Source: Plantago ovata (taxonomy: Eukaryota > Streptophyta > Magnoliopsida > Lamiales > Plantaginaceae). Taken from it: DNA of 64,000 bases. Below the pieces are notes generated by a model that was not told the origin of the DNA, made no database searches, and saw nothing but the letters and a program-made list of their open reading frames with translations. Positions 1-10,859 of this stretch are shown piece after piece; positions within the stretch are counted from its first letter, which is position 1, and every line of letters starts with the position of its first letter. A program made the translations under genes and the position numbers. Where the stretch lies: positions 98,774,365 through 98,838,364 of the forward strand of contig CM051455.1 of assembly GCA_028274465.1 (NCBI GenBank), read 5' to 3'.

Positions 1-622
1 GATGTTGCCGACTACGACTCAGAATTTACCCGTCTATTGAAGTATGTGCCGCATTTCCAGGACGATGAGCGAGAGAAGGTGCGTCACTTTGTGAAGGGTC
101 TGAACTCTGAGATCCGGTACAGTTTGTTTGGGACCAACATGCCTACCTACCTCAAGGCCGTTGAACTCGCCTCCAAGTTAGAAAGTGGTCTCAAAGAGAT
201 CTAGATGGCTGATAAGTCGTACTCTAGCAAGAGGAGCTACTCTAGTTCTTCTGGGAGCCATGGAGGAGGAAGCCAATCTGGATACAAGAGGGAGAGTCGA
301 GGTGGGTATCAATCTGGATATCAAGCACCACCGGCAAAGTATCCTCGTAATCAGCAGGACAACCGTTCCCACAACACCACTGGAGGGTCTGGGCAGTCAT
401 CCCAGGCAAGGAAGAACTGCAACTACTGTGGAGGAGTCAACCACGATGAGAAATACTGCTGGAAGAGACAAGGCTTGTGTTTGGCTTGTGGGAGCAAGGA
501 TCACAAGATCAGCCACTGTCCGAACCGTCATGCCATTGTCAAAGGAGGAAGACCAGGAGGCTATGCTCCGAGAAATGACGGAAAGGGTACTATGGCTAAG
601 CCCCGAGTTTACAGCATAGGTG
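1..622 (+). pseudogene. Chromovirus Gag C-terminal part with two CCHC zinc knuckles
   Basis: Frame 1 opens with the end of the retrotransposon Gag capsid domain (FVKGLNSEIRYSLFG, then a segment ending in LESGLKEI). A single in-frame TAG at 202-204 follows, after which the same frame continues from 205. Downstream is a Ser/Gly/Tyr-rich linker and then two adjacent CX2CX4HX4C knuckles (CNYCGGVNHDEKYC and CLACGSKDHKISHC), which in this family bind the element RNA during packaging. The frame reaches the Copia-1 insertion at 622. The last residues of the apparent ORF, to 633, are encoded by the Copia LTR and are not Gag. The frame resumes at 10860 with no lost base apart from the duplicated target. 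Confidence 0.85.
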
Positions 623-2578
623 TGTTAGTATAAGTGAGAAAATTTGCCTCTAAGGCTAAGCAGCGGATGTTTAAAAATTTTAATCTCACTAAAACTGATA
701 TGACTATACTGTTTATTGGACTGGAAGAAATCACTTACGTGTCCTCCAGTAGATAAGCAAATTGACCGGGTAGCTGTTCCTCAATCTCCAAACAAAGCCT
801 TGCAATCTCCTCGTCCGGCTGGTTGATTTCTTCTTCGTCAGAGATGAAATCTTCTTCAATGGAATCTCCAAGATTGCTCATCAACAGGTTCCTTGTATCC
901 TTAGACCTCGGTATCCACGGGCAGTGTATCCACCAAGAACGCTAGGATGTTCTTCTGTGTTTTGAGCTTCTGAGAGAAAATTATTTCTTTCTGACTGTCA
1001 GAGAGAATTTTCTACGTTGGAATAGAATTAGAAGACTTCTATCTTTCTATCTGATTTAGTCAGTAAGTTGGTTCAGAAAATCACGTAAGATTTTATCCAA
1101 GTAAATCTTACTGATTAGGAGACTACAATAGTCTATATCTCACTAACAAACAGATAAATAATATCTCCTAGTCAAACTAAAATAAATCAGTCAAATAAGA
1201 AGAGAGAGAGAGAGTGGTCACGTGGGGCAGCTGAAAGCTGCCCCTATTTCGTTTGCCTTGGCGCGTGCACTGCACGCGCCAAGCATCACTCGCCTGGCGC
1301 GTGCCATGCACGCGCCAGGCCAGTGAATCGGCTGATTGGCCCAGCTGATTCCTCACTCAATTCTTCTTCTTGGGCCCTTGATTCAAATCCCGCCCAAGTG
1401 CATAGTCTTCAATTAATTAATTAAATCCAATTCAATTCAATTAATTATATATATATATTCTAAAATATATTCCACACATAATAAATTAATATTAATCCAA
1501 TTAATAATAATTCTATTATATTTATGTATAATAATTTAATATTAATCTAATTAATATTTAATCCAATATACATAGCTCATCTGTAGAAACACCACCTTGA
1601 AGTGTGACCCATAGGGCCTTGCATATTAAGCAACAATCTAATTAAGGTCATAATAAATTCCTAGACAATTTATCAGACAATATTAATATGCAAGGAACGT
1701 TTGTGAGGAAAACAAACCACCTGTAGTGTAGAGTACTTTGATGATATGGTCCCTTCATTCACGAATACTCGAACGAGTCTAGAATATGGTTATGTGTCTA
1801 TTCTAATAACTCCATTCATGGTATCTCAATCTTATTAGTCGATCTATGAATTATGTCCAAACACCATTTTGACATATTCACATACGGTGGCCACCGGTTT
1901 TATGATCGCACTAAATATGAGATGTAAGTATTCTCTCCTTGTATCTATTACGGAGGAATGAATCCTATCTTGGCCCAATCACTCACACCATATGCTTCCT
2001 AATGTACCCAACGCATGCCGTATCTACCCTACTTTAAGAGTGCAAGCGTTGCGCATGGTCAAAGTACATTATTCCACATACGATGTAGTATTGGCCTCAA
2101 GTCTAAGGACTACTAGCATCACCCTACACACCGATACTACCATAGACACTTAAATAGCTTTACCAAATGGTTTCTCGGTTGGGCATGCCAACACTCTCCA
2201 AAGTGTCCATATGTTCATCATGAATAACCAAGTTCATTCGTAGCAGTGAGACCTACTACATTCTCGAAGGATCTAATGCAACATATGCTAGCTTCAATCG
2301 CATCATTGATATCCCGTATCTCAATGACCTTCAGCTAGTGGCTTATTTTAGGACTTAATTATTGACACACAAGCTCCCACTAACTTGGTGATTACCTTAA
2401 GTCCTTGGGAACATTTTATCGAATAATTCAAACAACCAAATAATGTATTCATAAAATGTAATGCCAATTGTATTTAATAATGTATAGATAAATGAACATA
2501 AATAAATAACAATAACTGAATGTGATCAAGTACATATCGTCCCTATCGTAGGTTGTCTCTAGGACATATATACTTTCA
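623..2578 (-). repeat. Copia-1 3' LTR (left copy)
   Basis: In element orientation it begins TGAAAGTATATATGTCC (complement of 2562-2578) and ends with the complement of TGTTAGTATAAG at 623. It is 1956 bp long, against 1962 bp in the partner at 8893-10854. Differences seen include C/T changes near 1581 and 1618, a 5-bp indel near 1873 and length changes in short GA and TA runs. A cluster of perfect palindromes lies at 1224-1320. The long AT-rich stretch 1380-1570 is ordinary for the family. Confidence 0.93.
1224..1320. repeat. Three consecutive perfect palindromes in the Copia-1 LTR
   Basis: First dyad: arms GGGGCAGCT and AGCTGCCCC around GAA (1224-1244). Second: 13-bp arms beginning CTTGGCGCG at 1257-1269 and 1271-1283 around one C. 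Third: 13-bp arms beginning GCCTGGCGCG at 1292-1304 and 1308-1320 around CAT. A G-box CACGTG sits just upstream at 1219-1224. The second LTR holds the same cluster at about 9493-9589 without change. Arms two and three share GGCGCGTGC but differ at the stem base (CTT against CCT) with matching changes in the partner arm. Confidence 0.85.
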
Positions 2579-2590
2579 ATCTCCCACTTG
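2579..2590 (-). promoter_or_regulatory. Copia-1 polypurine tract
   Basis: In element sense the bases directly before the 3' LTR read CAAGTGGGAGAT. This purine-rich block primes plus-strand DNA synthesis in LTR elements. The same tract (AAGTGGGAGAT) precedes the Copia-2 3' LTR at 36720-36730. The pol stop codon at 2593-2595 lies immediately upstream, so RNase H coding runs almost into the LTR. Confidence 0.8.
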
Positions 2591-2592
2591 GC

Positions 2593-5500
2593 CTAGAGCC
2601 AATCACCTACGTGTCTAACACCTATGTTGTTGAAATGTCTAACATGTTTGTCAATGTTCAACACTTTGGTGAAAGGATCTGCCACATTTTCCTCAGTGGA
2701 AACTCGTTCTATAGATACTTCTCCTCTAGCTATCATCTCTCTAATTAGATGATACTTCCTAGGTACATGCTTATTCTTGTTAGTGGATCTTGGTTCCTTT
2801 GCTTGTGCAACAGCGCCTTCGTTGTCGCAGTAGACCGTTATAGGACTACTATTAGGAACTACCCCTAGTTCCTTTAGGAATTCTGAAATCCAGACAGCCT
2901 CCTTTGAGGCTTCTGCAGCAGCAATGTACTCGGATTCGGTCGTAGAATCAGCCAAGGTGGATTGCTTTGAACTCTTCCAAGTGACGGCTCCACCATTGAG
3001 TGTAAACACATACCCAGTTTGTGATTTGTAGTCGTCTGGGTCCGATTGAAAACCGGCATCGACATAACCACTCGTTCGCAACTCTTGTTGTCCACCATAT
3101 ACCAGAAAGGAATCTTTAGTTCTTCTAAGATACTTAAGAATTGCTTTCACAGCTGTCCAGTGTTTCATACCTGGATTCTGTTGGTGTCGACAAGTACAGC
3201 TAAGCGCATATGCCACATCTGACCTTGTACAATTCATGGCATACATGATAGATCCAATAGCTGACGCATATGGGATTCTTTTCATGTGTTCGATTTCCTC
3301 ATCTGTAGAAGGACTATCCTTCGAAGTGAGAGCAACGCCATGTCTAGCTGGTAAGAAACCTTTATTGGATCCATCCATATTAAAGCGTTTCACTATTTTG
3401 TCGACATATGTGGACTGTGACAACCCTAACAATCTTCGGGATCTATCCCTATGGATTTTGATTCCAAGAATGTAACAGGCTTCACCTAAGTCTTTCATCG
3501 AGAAAGTCTTAGATAACCACTCCTTTGTGGATCGTAACATTTGGACATTGTTTCCCATGATTAATATGTCATCAACATATATAACCATGAAAACAATTCC
3601 AGCATCGCTGCGTTTAACATAAACGCATGGATCTTCCGCACATCTGATGTAGTCAAACGATTTGACTGCCTCATCAAAGCGAATATTCCAACTCCTTGAG
3701 GCTTGCTTTAGTCCATAAATGGATCTCTTTAGTTTGCAAACTAATTTGGGATTTGACTTAGATGTAAAGCCTTCAGGTTGTATCATATACACCTCTTCCT
3801 CGAGATTTCCGTTAAGGAAAGCAGTTTTCACATCCATTTGCCAAATCTCATAATCATAGTATGCTGCTATAGCAAGTAAAATTCGAATAGACTTAAGCTT
3901 GGCTACTGGTGAAAAGGTTTCGTCATAATCGATACCATATCGTTGACTATAACCTTTCGCCACCAGCCTAGCCTTGTATGTCTGTATGTTGCCATCAGCA
4001 TCTGTTTTCCTCTTGAAAACCCATTTGCAACCGATAGGTCTAACCCCTTCTGGTGCATCAACCAAGTCCCATACTTGATTCTCATACATTGAGTCTATTT
4101 CGGATTTCATGGCTTCTTGCCACCTTCTTGAATCAATGTCCAACATTGCTTCTTTGTAAGTCTTAGGGTCATCTTTGTGAGATAAGTCAAGTTCAAACTT
4201 GTCATCCTCCAAGAGTAAACTTATCTTCTTAGAAGCTCTCACTTCTAACCTTTTAGACCGACGGAGTGCGGGTTTGTTTGGTTGTGCTGGCTGTATATTC
4301 TGATTGTGAGATGGTTCAACTTGTTCAATCTGTTGAACAGTTGAAGGCGGGTCAGATGCAACAGTTGCACGTGGTTCAGGTGCAACGGTTGCAACTGTAT
4401 TCTGGGGAGTTGGTTCCGACATGACCTGTTGAACCGTTCCAGTCGGTTCAGTCAATGTCGGCTCGGTAGGGGCATTTTGGATATTAGTCAAATTTCCTAA
4501 AATGCTCCCACTGGCTGGCAGATATCTTCCCAGAGATGTGCTCGAGCCATAATATCCTCCTTGAGCTCCCACTGAATCATTGTCATAACTATTTGACAAT
4601 TCATTAACATTATTAACCTCAATGTTATTTTCTTGTTCTTGGATTTCCTCGAGTTCTATCTCATTTCTACTATGTTGCTTGAAGACATAATCATCTTCCC
4701 GAAAGGCAGCCTGTCTGGAAACAATGATGTTATGTTCCTCAGGCAGATAGAAGTAGTAACCCTTGGTTTCCTTAGGATATCCAATAAAATAACATTTCTC
4801 ACTTTTGGGTTACAGTTTCCCTGCGAGCATTATTTTCACATATGCTGGACAACCCCAGGCATGCATATGTGAAAGACTTGGCTTCTTGCCATACCATAAC
4901 TCATATGGTGTTTTCTCGACTGATTTGGATGGAACCCTATTCAAAATATATATTGAGTCTAGTAACGCGTATCCCCATAAGAAGATTGGAAGAGTTGTGA
5001 AATTCATCATGGATCTTACCATGTCTAACAAAGTTCGATTTCTCCTCTCAGAAACAACATTCATTTGTGGTGTTCCTGGTGGAGTCCATTGTGATTGAAT
5101 TCCATTAAGCTTTAAGTAATCCAAGAATTCCTTACTTAAGTATTCTCCTCCTCGATCTGATCGAAGAGTCTTAATACTTCTTTCAAGTTGTTTCTCTACT
5201 TCAACCTTATATTCTTTGAATTTCTCAAAAGCTTCAGATTTGTGTTTCATAAGATACACATAGCCAAATCTAGAGAAATCATCGGTAAAGGTTATGAAGT
5301 AAGAATACCCACCCCTAGCTTGAGTTTTAAAGGGTCCACACACATCAGAGTGAACTAACTCAAGTACTTGTTTAGCACGAGTACCTTTTCCGGAAAAAGG
5401 TTTCTTGATCATTTTTCCTTTAAGACATGATTCACAATTCCCATATGATTCAAAATCAAATGGTGCTAAATAGTCTAACTTTCTTAACCTTGCAATTCTT

Positions 5501-6861
5501 GTCTCATTAATGTGACCAAGTCTACAATGCCACAAGTAAGTGATATTTCTTGAATTATCAAGCTTTGGTCGTTTGTTTTGTATATGAAATAAATTATGTC
5601 TACATTGAAGTAAGTACAAACCATTCATAAGAGGAGCATTTCCAACATCAATACCATTATGCGAAAAATAACAATTATTATTGGCAAAACGGAAGGAAAA
5701 CCCTTCATTGTCTAACATAGGAATGGAAATAATGTTTCTTACAATAGAGGGAACGAAATAACAATTATTCAGTTCTAAAACAAAACCCGAGGGTAAATTT
5801 AATCTATAAGTTCCAACACGTAGGGCAGCAACGGACGATCCATTTCCTACACGTAGATCAATTTCCCTTGGTCTAACCTGTAGGCTATCAATGAGCCCCT
5901 GCAAATTGTTACAAATGTGTGAGCCACAAGCAGTATCTAATACCCAACAATTCGAGTTTTGTGTAGACATATTTATCTCAATGACAAACATACCTTGATG
6001 GGAGCCAGATGCACCATGCGTGGTCACAACTCCATCAGCAATTGCCTTTGGGCAATCTCTCTTCCAGTGTCCTTTCTGCTTGCAGTAAAGACACGTATCC
6101 TTCTCCATGTTCACCACCTTCTTCTGATTTCCAGCCTTACGCTTAAAAACCTTAGCCTTAGGTCCAATCTTTGGCTTCTTGGTTTGCTTAGTCTTACCCT
6201 TTGAGCCATAGCCCTTAGGGTGAGCCTTCGCAGATGATCCAACCAACATAACAGATTTCCTCTTAGGTTGAGCCTGTTCATAGGTCTTAAGCATATTGTG
6301 GACTTCAGGAAGTGTAGCATCTTTGGCATTCATATTGTAATTCATGATGAATGTGGAATATGAATCCGGCAATGATTGAAGGATGATGATGACTGAAACA
6401 CGGTTCTCAAATTTGATTCCAGCAGTTGCCAGTTTCTCAATGAGTCCAATCATCTTGAGCACGTGTTCAGATACATTTCCTCCTTCAGACATCCTCATTT
6501 TGAAGATTTCTCTAAGAAGATCAAATTCAACACTCTTAGAAACAGTTCCAAAGAGGCTTTTGAGGTGCACGAGCATTTCATATGGCATCATGTTTTCATG
6601 TTGCCTTTGCAGCTCCATAGTCATTGCAGCTAGCATAACACACTGTGCATTAGCAACATCATCTTTGTGCTTCTGGTGAGCAACTTTGTCAAACTTAGCA
6701 AGCTCAGCAGCAGCAGTAGGAGGAGTGGGGATTGGTTCGTCCAAGACGTACTCAATTTTCTCTTGCCTAAGCACCAAACGAATGTTACGGATCCAATCCA
6801 TAAATTTTGGACCAGTAAGAGTGCATTTCTCCAAGATCATTCTTATGGATAAATTGGCCAT
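2593..6861 (-). pseudogene. Copia-1 Gag-Pol polyprotein, one premature TAA at 4810-4812
   Basis: The frame is single and continuous from the ATG at 6861 to 2593, about 1422 codons. Only codon 684 (TAA, 4810-4812) breaks it, and family sequence continues directly on both sides. Domains in order: Gag; a CX2CX4HX4C knuckle (CLYCKQKGHWKRDC) near residue 255; aspartic protease with LDTACGSH near 307; GAG-pre-integrase WHCRLGHINE; integrase core with acidic residues in HSDVCGPF, TDDFSRFG and [12 protein letters not shown] with FLNGNLEEEVYM and catalytic YVDD (near 3570); RNase H with SGYVDAGF and STTESEYIAAAEASKEAVW. Family knowledge gives the roles: particle formation, processing, cDNA synthesis and integration. 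As it stands the protein ends in the integrase C-terminus and RT would not be made without read-through. CAA to TAA is the simplest origin of the stop. Confidence 0.9.
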
Positions 6862-7438
6862 CTTTTCAGACCTAGAGAAGTAAATACATAAAACTGAAAT
6901 TAAAACTCTAAAATTAATTTCTATGATTACAATCAGCGACTAAATAAACTAGGACTTTAGCTTTATTTAGTTCTCACTATTTTCACATACTCTTGACCCC
7001 TATAGAGAGTACGAACGATTATCTTATAATTGTTGTAGTGAGCCAAGATCCATGCTTGCACTATTATAGCCCCAGCTATGGCTGATCACTATAATAGTCA
7101 AACAGGTAGGTCTCCAAACCAATTGTACAATACAACTCTTGGTTGATCAAAACTATTTTGATCGATGTCCTTAAATTATGCCTGACGCTATGGCGACTCG
7201 ACATAATTCAAGTAAGTCATAACCATCACACGGCACCAACAATGGTCCTATGAAAGAAACTTTCTTACGGCAAACAGAGTAAGCACTATGGTGCAAATTA
7301 CTCATGAGATTAGTAAGTCCATTTAACCTTCAATTATGATGGGTGACATCATGCGATTTACTCGAGACTTAAATTGGTTGGGGAACTTTAAATGGGGCAT
7401 TTAATCGCTTGACCAAGATCCCTAACATGCATCACATA

Positions 7439-7595
7439 ATGGGTGCCGCCTACCCAAGGCTCATGCAATGCGGTCTAACAAGTAATGAGTGCCGCCTACT
7501 CATACATATCAATTGCGGACTAGCAAGTAATGGGTGCCGCCTACCCATGCATATGACAGATGCGGTCCGGAAACTAATGGGTGCCGCCTATCCAT
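7439..7595 (-). repeat. Array of four leader hairpins with fixed 7-nt loop (Copia-1)
   Basis: In element sense each unit is a 6-bp stem closed by loop AGGCGGC. On the plus strand the stems are ATGGGT/ACCCA (7439-7444/7452-7456), ATGAGT/ACTCAT (7485-7490/7498-7503), ATGGGT/ACCCAT (7530-7535/7543-7548) and ATGGGT/ATCCAT (7577-7582/7590-7595). Unit two carries a compensatory G-C to A-T exchange. Units are 45-47 bp apart and the spacers contain GACCGC or GTCCGC in sense, able to pair with GCGG of the loop. Homologous arrays are at 41404-41556 (Copia-2) and 56481-56634 (Copia-3). Confidence 0.85.
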
Positions 7596-8879
7596 ACAAT
7601 AAATGCGGACTAACAATATTTAAATACAATATTTAAATAATTAAATTGCTCATGTAGACATTCAATACATGTGATACAACCAAGTTGGAGCATATAAGTA
7701 GTTGCTGTGGATTATTATCATCATATGTAAGTTAAAATCTCATTTATAAGTTCTCTACGAATTTTCAAAATATTCAAAACAAGTTTTTAATAATAATATA
7801 ATCTTCTAAAGCAATATATTATTATTGAAATGTAGTTCATAAACCATTTATAAACCAATAAACATGTTATTAAATACTATGAACTTATATTTATGTCTCT
7901 AAACATTTTAATCACTTTCCAAAAGCATTAGAAGGGTTTAAATGTTACTTATAAACTATTTATAAATTAAATCATAAGTTTCTAAAACTCTAGGGACCTC
8001 TTTACAATTCACAGAAAGCTGAAATTAAGTTTCTGGGGTCAAATTGAAAGTTTTCAGTATTTTGGGACAAATGCGCAATGCACAGAAGTTAAGGGGCTTG
8101 AGCCCCAATAAGACAGAAACTGTCAAATTGGAGAACAAGTCCCTGTCGTTTCCTTTCTTGCTTATTGGCCACCCACAAGTTTCTGAAATCTTTCAATCAA
8201 GTCCCTGCAACTAAGAAAAGTTTCCAAAACCTTTAATCTTCATTCCAACTTCGAATTGAAGGTCCAAATCATGTTCTAAACACAATACATCATCCAAGAT
8301 GAATTCGCAAGCAATCAATTTGCCAAAAACGAAGAACAATAATTTTTTTTTTTTATAACTTCCGATCGGGTCGATCGGAACCGACCAAGTCGATTCCGTT
8401 CGGCCCGTTTATTGCTTGCTTCATCTTCCCCATGTTCATACGACTCCAATCCTCGTATTAATGGTTTGATTCGTAGTTTAAATTCACAAAGCTTGAAATC
8501 TCCATTAATGGAAGTTCAAGCTCCATGACCTTTAAACCTTCTAATCAAATTCAAATCTTAAGGGACAGAGGAGAAGAGAGCATGAACAGAGGAAGATGGC
8601 GGCGGCGTCGCGGTCGGAGCCGAGCTCCGGCGCCGGAACGGCGAAGTCGACCTGGTCGACTTGGAGGAGAAGAAGTCGACTTCTTCTTCTTCTTTTTTAT
8701 TAATTTTCCTTTTAAATTATCCAATAATAAAATCTGAAAATAAAACTTAAACCCATCTTTCTTTCTTCTCTTTAAATCCAATTAAAGAATCTAGAAATTT
8801 TAACTAAATACACATATATAATAATCCACAGCAACAATAATGGAAATATACATAAACAATATAGTCATGATTCAGCCTA

Positions 8880-8891
8880 GCTTTGATACCA
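8880..8891 (-). promoter_or_regulatory. Copia-1 primer-binding site (initiator tRNA-Met type)
   Basis: Element sense reads TGGTATCAAAGC one base after the 5' LTR. It matches the 3' end complement of plant initiator tRNA-Met (TGGTATCAGAGC) with one mismatch. Copia-3 has the perfect version at 55619-55630. Confidence 0.85.
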
Positions 8892-8892
8892 C

Positions 8893-10854
8893 TGTTAGTA
8901 TAAGTGAGAAAATTTGCCTCTAAGGCTAAGCAGCGGAAGTTTAAAAATTTTAATCTCACTAAAACTGATATGACTATACTGTTTATTGGACTGGAAGAAA
9001 TCACTTACGTGTCCTCCAGTAGATAAGCAAATTGACCGGGTAGCTGTTCCTCAATCTCCAAACAAAGCCTTGCAATCTCCTCGTCCGGCTGGTTGATTTC
9101 TTCTTCGTCAGAGATGAAATCTTCTTCAATGGAATCTCCAAGATTGCTCATCAACAGGTTCCTTGTATCCTTAGACCTCGGTATCCACGGGCAGTGTATC
9201 CACCAAGAACGCTAGGATGTTCTTCTGTGTTTTGAGCTTCTGAGAGAAAATTATTTCTTTCTGACTGTCAGAGAGAATTTTCTACGTTGGAATAGAATTA
9301 GAAGACTTCTATCTTTCTATCTGATTTAGTCAGTAAGTTGGTTCAGAAAATCACGTAAGATTTTATCCAAGTAAATCTTACTGATTAGGAGACTACAATA
9401 GTCTATATCTCACTAACAAACAGATAAATAATATCTCCTAGTCAAACTAAAATAAATCAGTCAAATAAGAAAGAGAGAGAGAGTGGTCACGTGGGGCAGC
9501 TGAAAGCTGCCCCTATTTCGTTTGCCTTGGCGCGTGCACTGCACGCGCCAAGCATCACTCGCCTGGCGCGTGCCATGCACGCGCCAGGCCAGTGAATCGG
9601 CTGATTGGCCCAGCTGATTCCTCACTCAATTCTTCTTCTTGGGCCCTTGATTCAAATCCCGCCCAAGTGCATAGTCTTCAATTAATTAATTAAATCCAAT
9701 TCAATTCAATTAATTATATATATATATATTCTAAAATATATTCCACACATAATAAATTAATATTAATCCAATTAATAATAATTCTATTATATTTATGTAT
9801 AATAATTTAATATTAATCTAATTAATATTTAATCCAATATACATAGCTCATTTGTAGAAACACCACCTTGAAGTGTGACCCATAGGGTCTTGCATATTAA
9901 GCAACAATCTAATTAAGGTCATAATAAATTCCTAGACAATTTATCAGACAATATTAATATGCAAGGAACGTTTGTGAGGAAAACAAACCACCTGTAGTGT
10001 AGAGTACTTTGATGATACGGTCCCTTCATTCACGAATACTCGAACGAGTCTAGAATATGGTTATGTGTCTATTCTAATAACTCCATTCATGGTATCTCAA
10101 TCTTATTAGTCGATCTATGAATTATGTCCAAACACCATTTTAATTTGACATATTAACATACGGTGGCCACCGGTTTTATGATCGCACTAAATATGAGATG
10201 TAAGTATTCTCTCCTTGTATCTATTACGGAGGAATGAATCCTATCTTGGCCCAATCACTCACACCATATGCTTCCTAATGTACCCAACGCATGCCGTATC
10301 TACCCTACTTTAAGAGTGCAAGCGTTGCGCATGGTCAAAGTACATTATTCCACATATGATGTAGTATTGGCCTCAAGTCTAAGGACTACTAGCATCACCC
10401 TACACACCGATACTACCATAGACACTTAAATAGCTTTACCAAATGGTTTCTCGGTTGGGCATGCCAACACTCTCCAAAGTGTCCATATGTTCATCATGAA
10501 TAACCAAGTTCATTCGTAGCAGTGAGACCTACTACATCCTCGAAGGATCTAATGCAACATATGCTAGCTTCAATCGCATCATTGATATCGCGTATCTCAA
10601 TGACCTTCAACTAGTGGCTTATTTTAGGACTTAATTATTGACACACAAGCTCCCACTAACTTGGTGATTACCTTAAGTTCTTGGGAACATTTTATCGAAT
10701 AATTCAAACAACCAAATAATGTATTCATAAAATGTAATGCCAATTGTATTTAATAATGTATAGATAAATGAACATAAATAAATAACAATAACTGAATGTG
10801 ATCAAGTACATATCGTCCCTATCGTAGGTTGTCTCTAGGACATATATACTTTCA
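8893..10854 (-). repeat. Copia-1 5' LTR (right copy)
   Basis: 1962 bp, begins and ends as its partner at 623-2578 and is followed by the target duplication AGGTG at 10855-10859. It should hold the element promoter, which would fire leftwards; I do not assign a TATA box with confidence. Palindrome cluster at about 9493-9589. Confidence 0.93.
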
Positions 10855-10859
10855 AGGTG

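Larger units (their letters stand above)
6862..8892 (-). other. Copia-1 5' leader (non-coding, about 2.0 kb)
   Basis: This region lies between the primer-binding site and the Gag start. It holds no credible ORF. It contains the four-hairpin array at 7439-7595, AT-rich stretches (7620-7990) and a short GC/CT-rich block at 8600-8700 that generates spurious ORFs on both strands. Retroelement leaders of this kind usually carry packaging, dimerisation and translation-control elements, but which part does this here is not known. Sequence near 6960-7090 (ending in the CTATTTTCACATA region) is recognisable again before Gag in Copia-2 (40960) and Copia-3 (57050). Confidence 0.75.
623..10854 (-). mobile_element. 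Copia-1: nearly intact Ty1/Copia retrotransposon (Tork/Angela-like), inserted in the chromovirus
   Basis: Two long terminal repeats (623-2578 and 8893-10854) start TG and end CA on each strand and are flanked by a perfect 5-bp duplication AGGTG (618-622 and 10855-10859). Coding is on the minus strand, so the right LTR is the 5' one. The domain order gag, protease, integrase, RT, RNase H is the Copia order. The Gag start (ILEKCTLTGPKFMDWIRNIR) resembles Tork/Angela elements. Aligning the LTRs by eye I find about a dozen substitutions and a few short indels over about 1956 bp, so the insertion is young. The only coding lesion I see is one in-frame TAA. The insertion lies in the chromovirus gag-protease junction. 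Confidence 0.93.

Noticed and set aside
7439..7595. CRISPR-like array
   Set aside because: Repeats are short imperfect hairpins with similar spacers, inside a plant Copia leader; no cas genes and wrong kingdom.
8525..8781. Small ORFs on both strands in the Copia-1 leader
   Set aside because: Low-complexity GC/CT-rich sequence, no start context or homologue, not conserved in Copia-2 or Copia-3 leaders.
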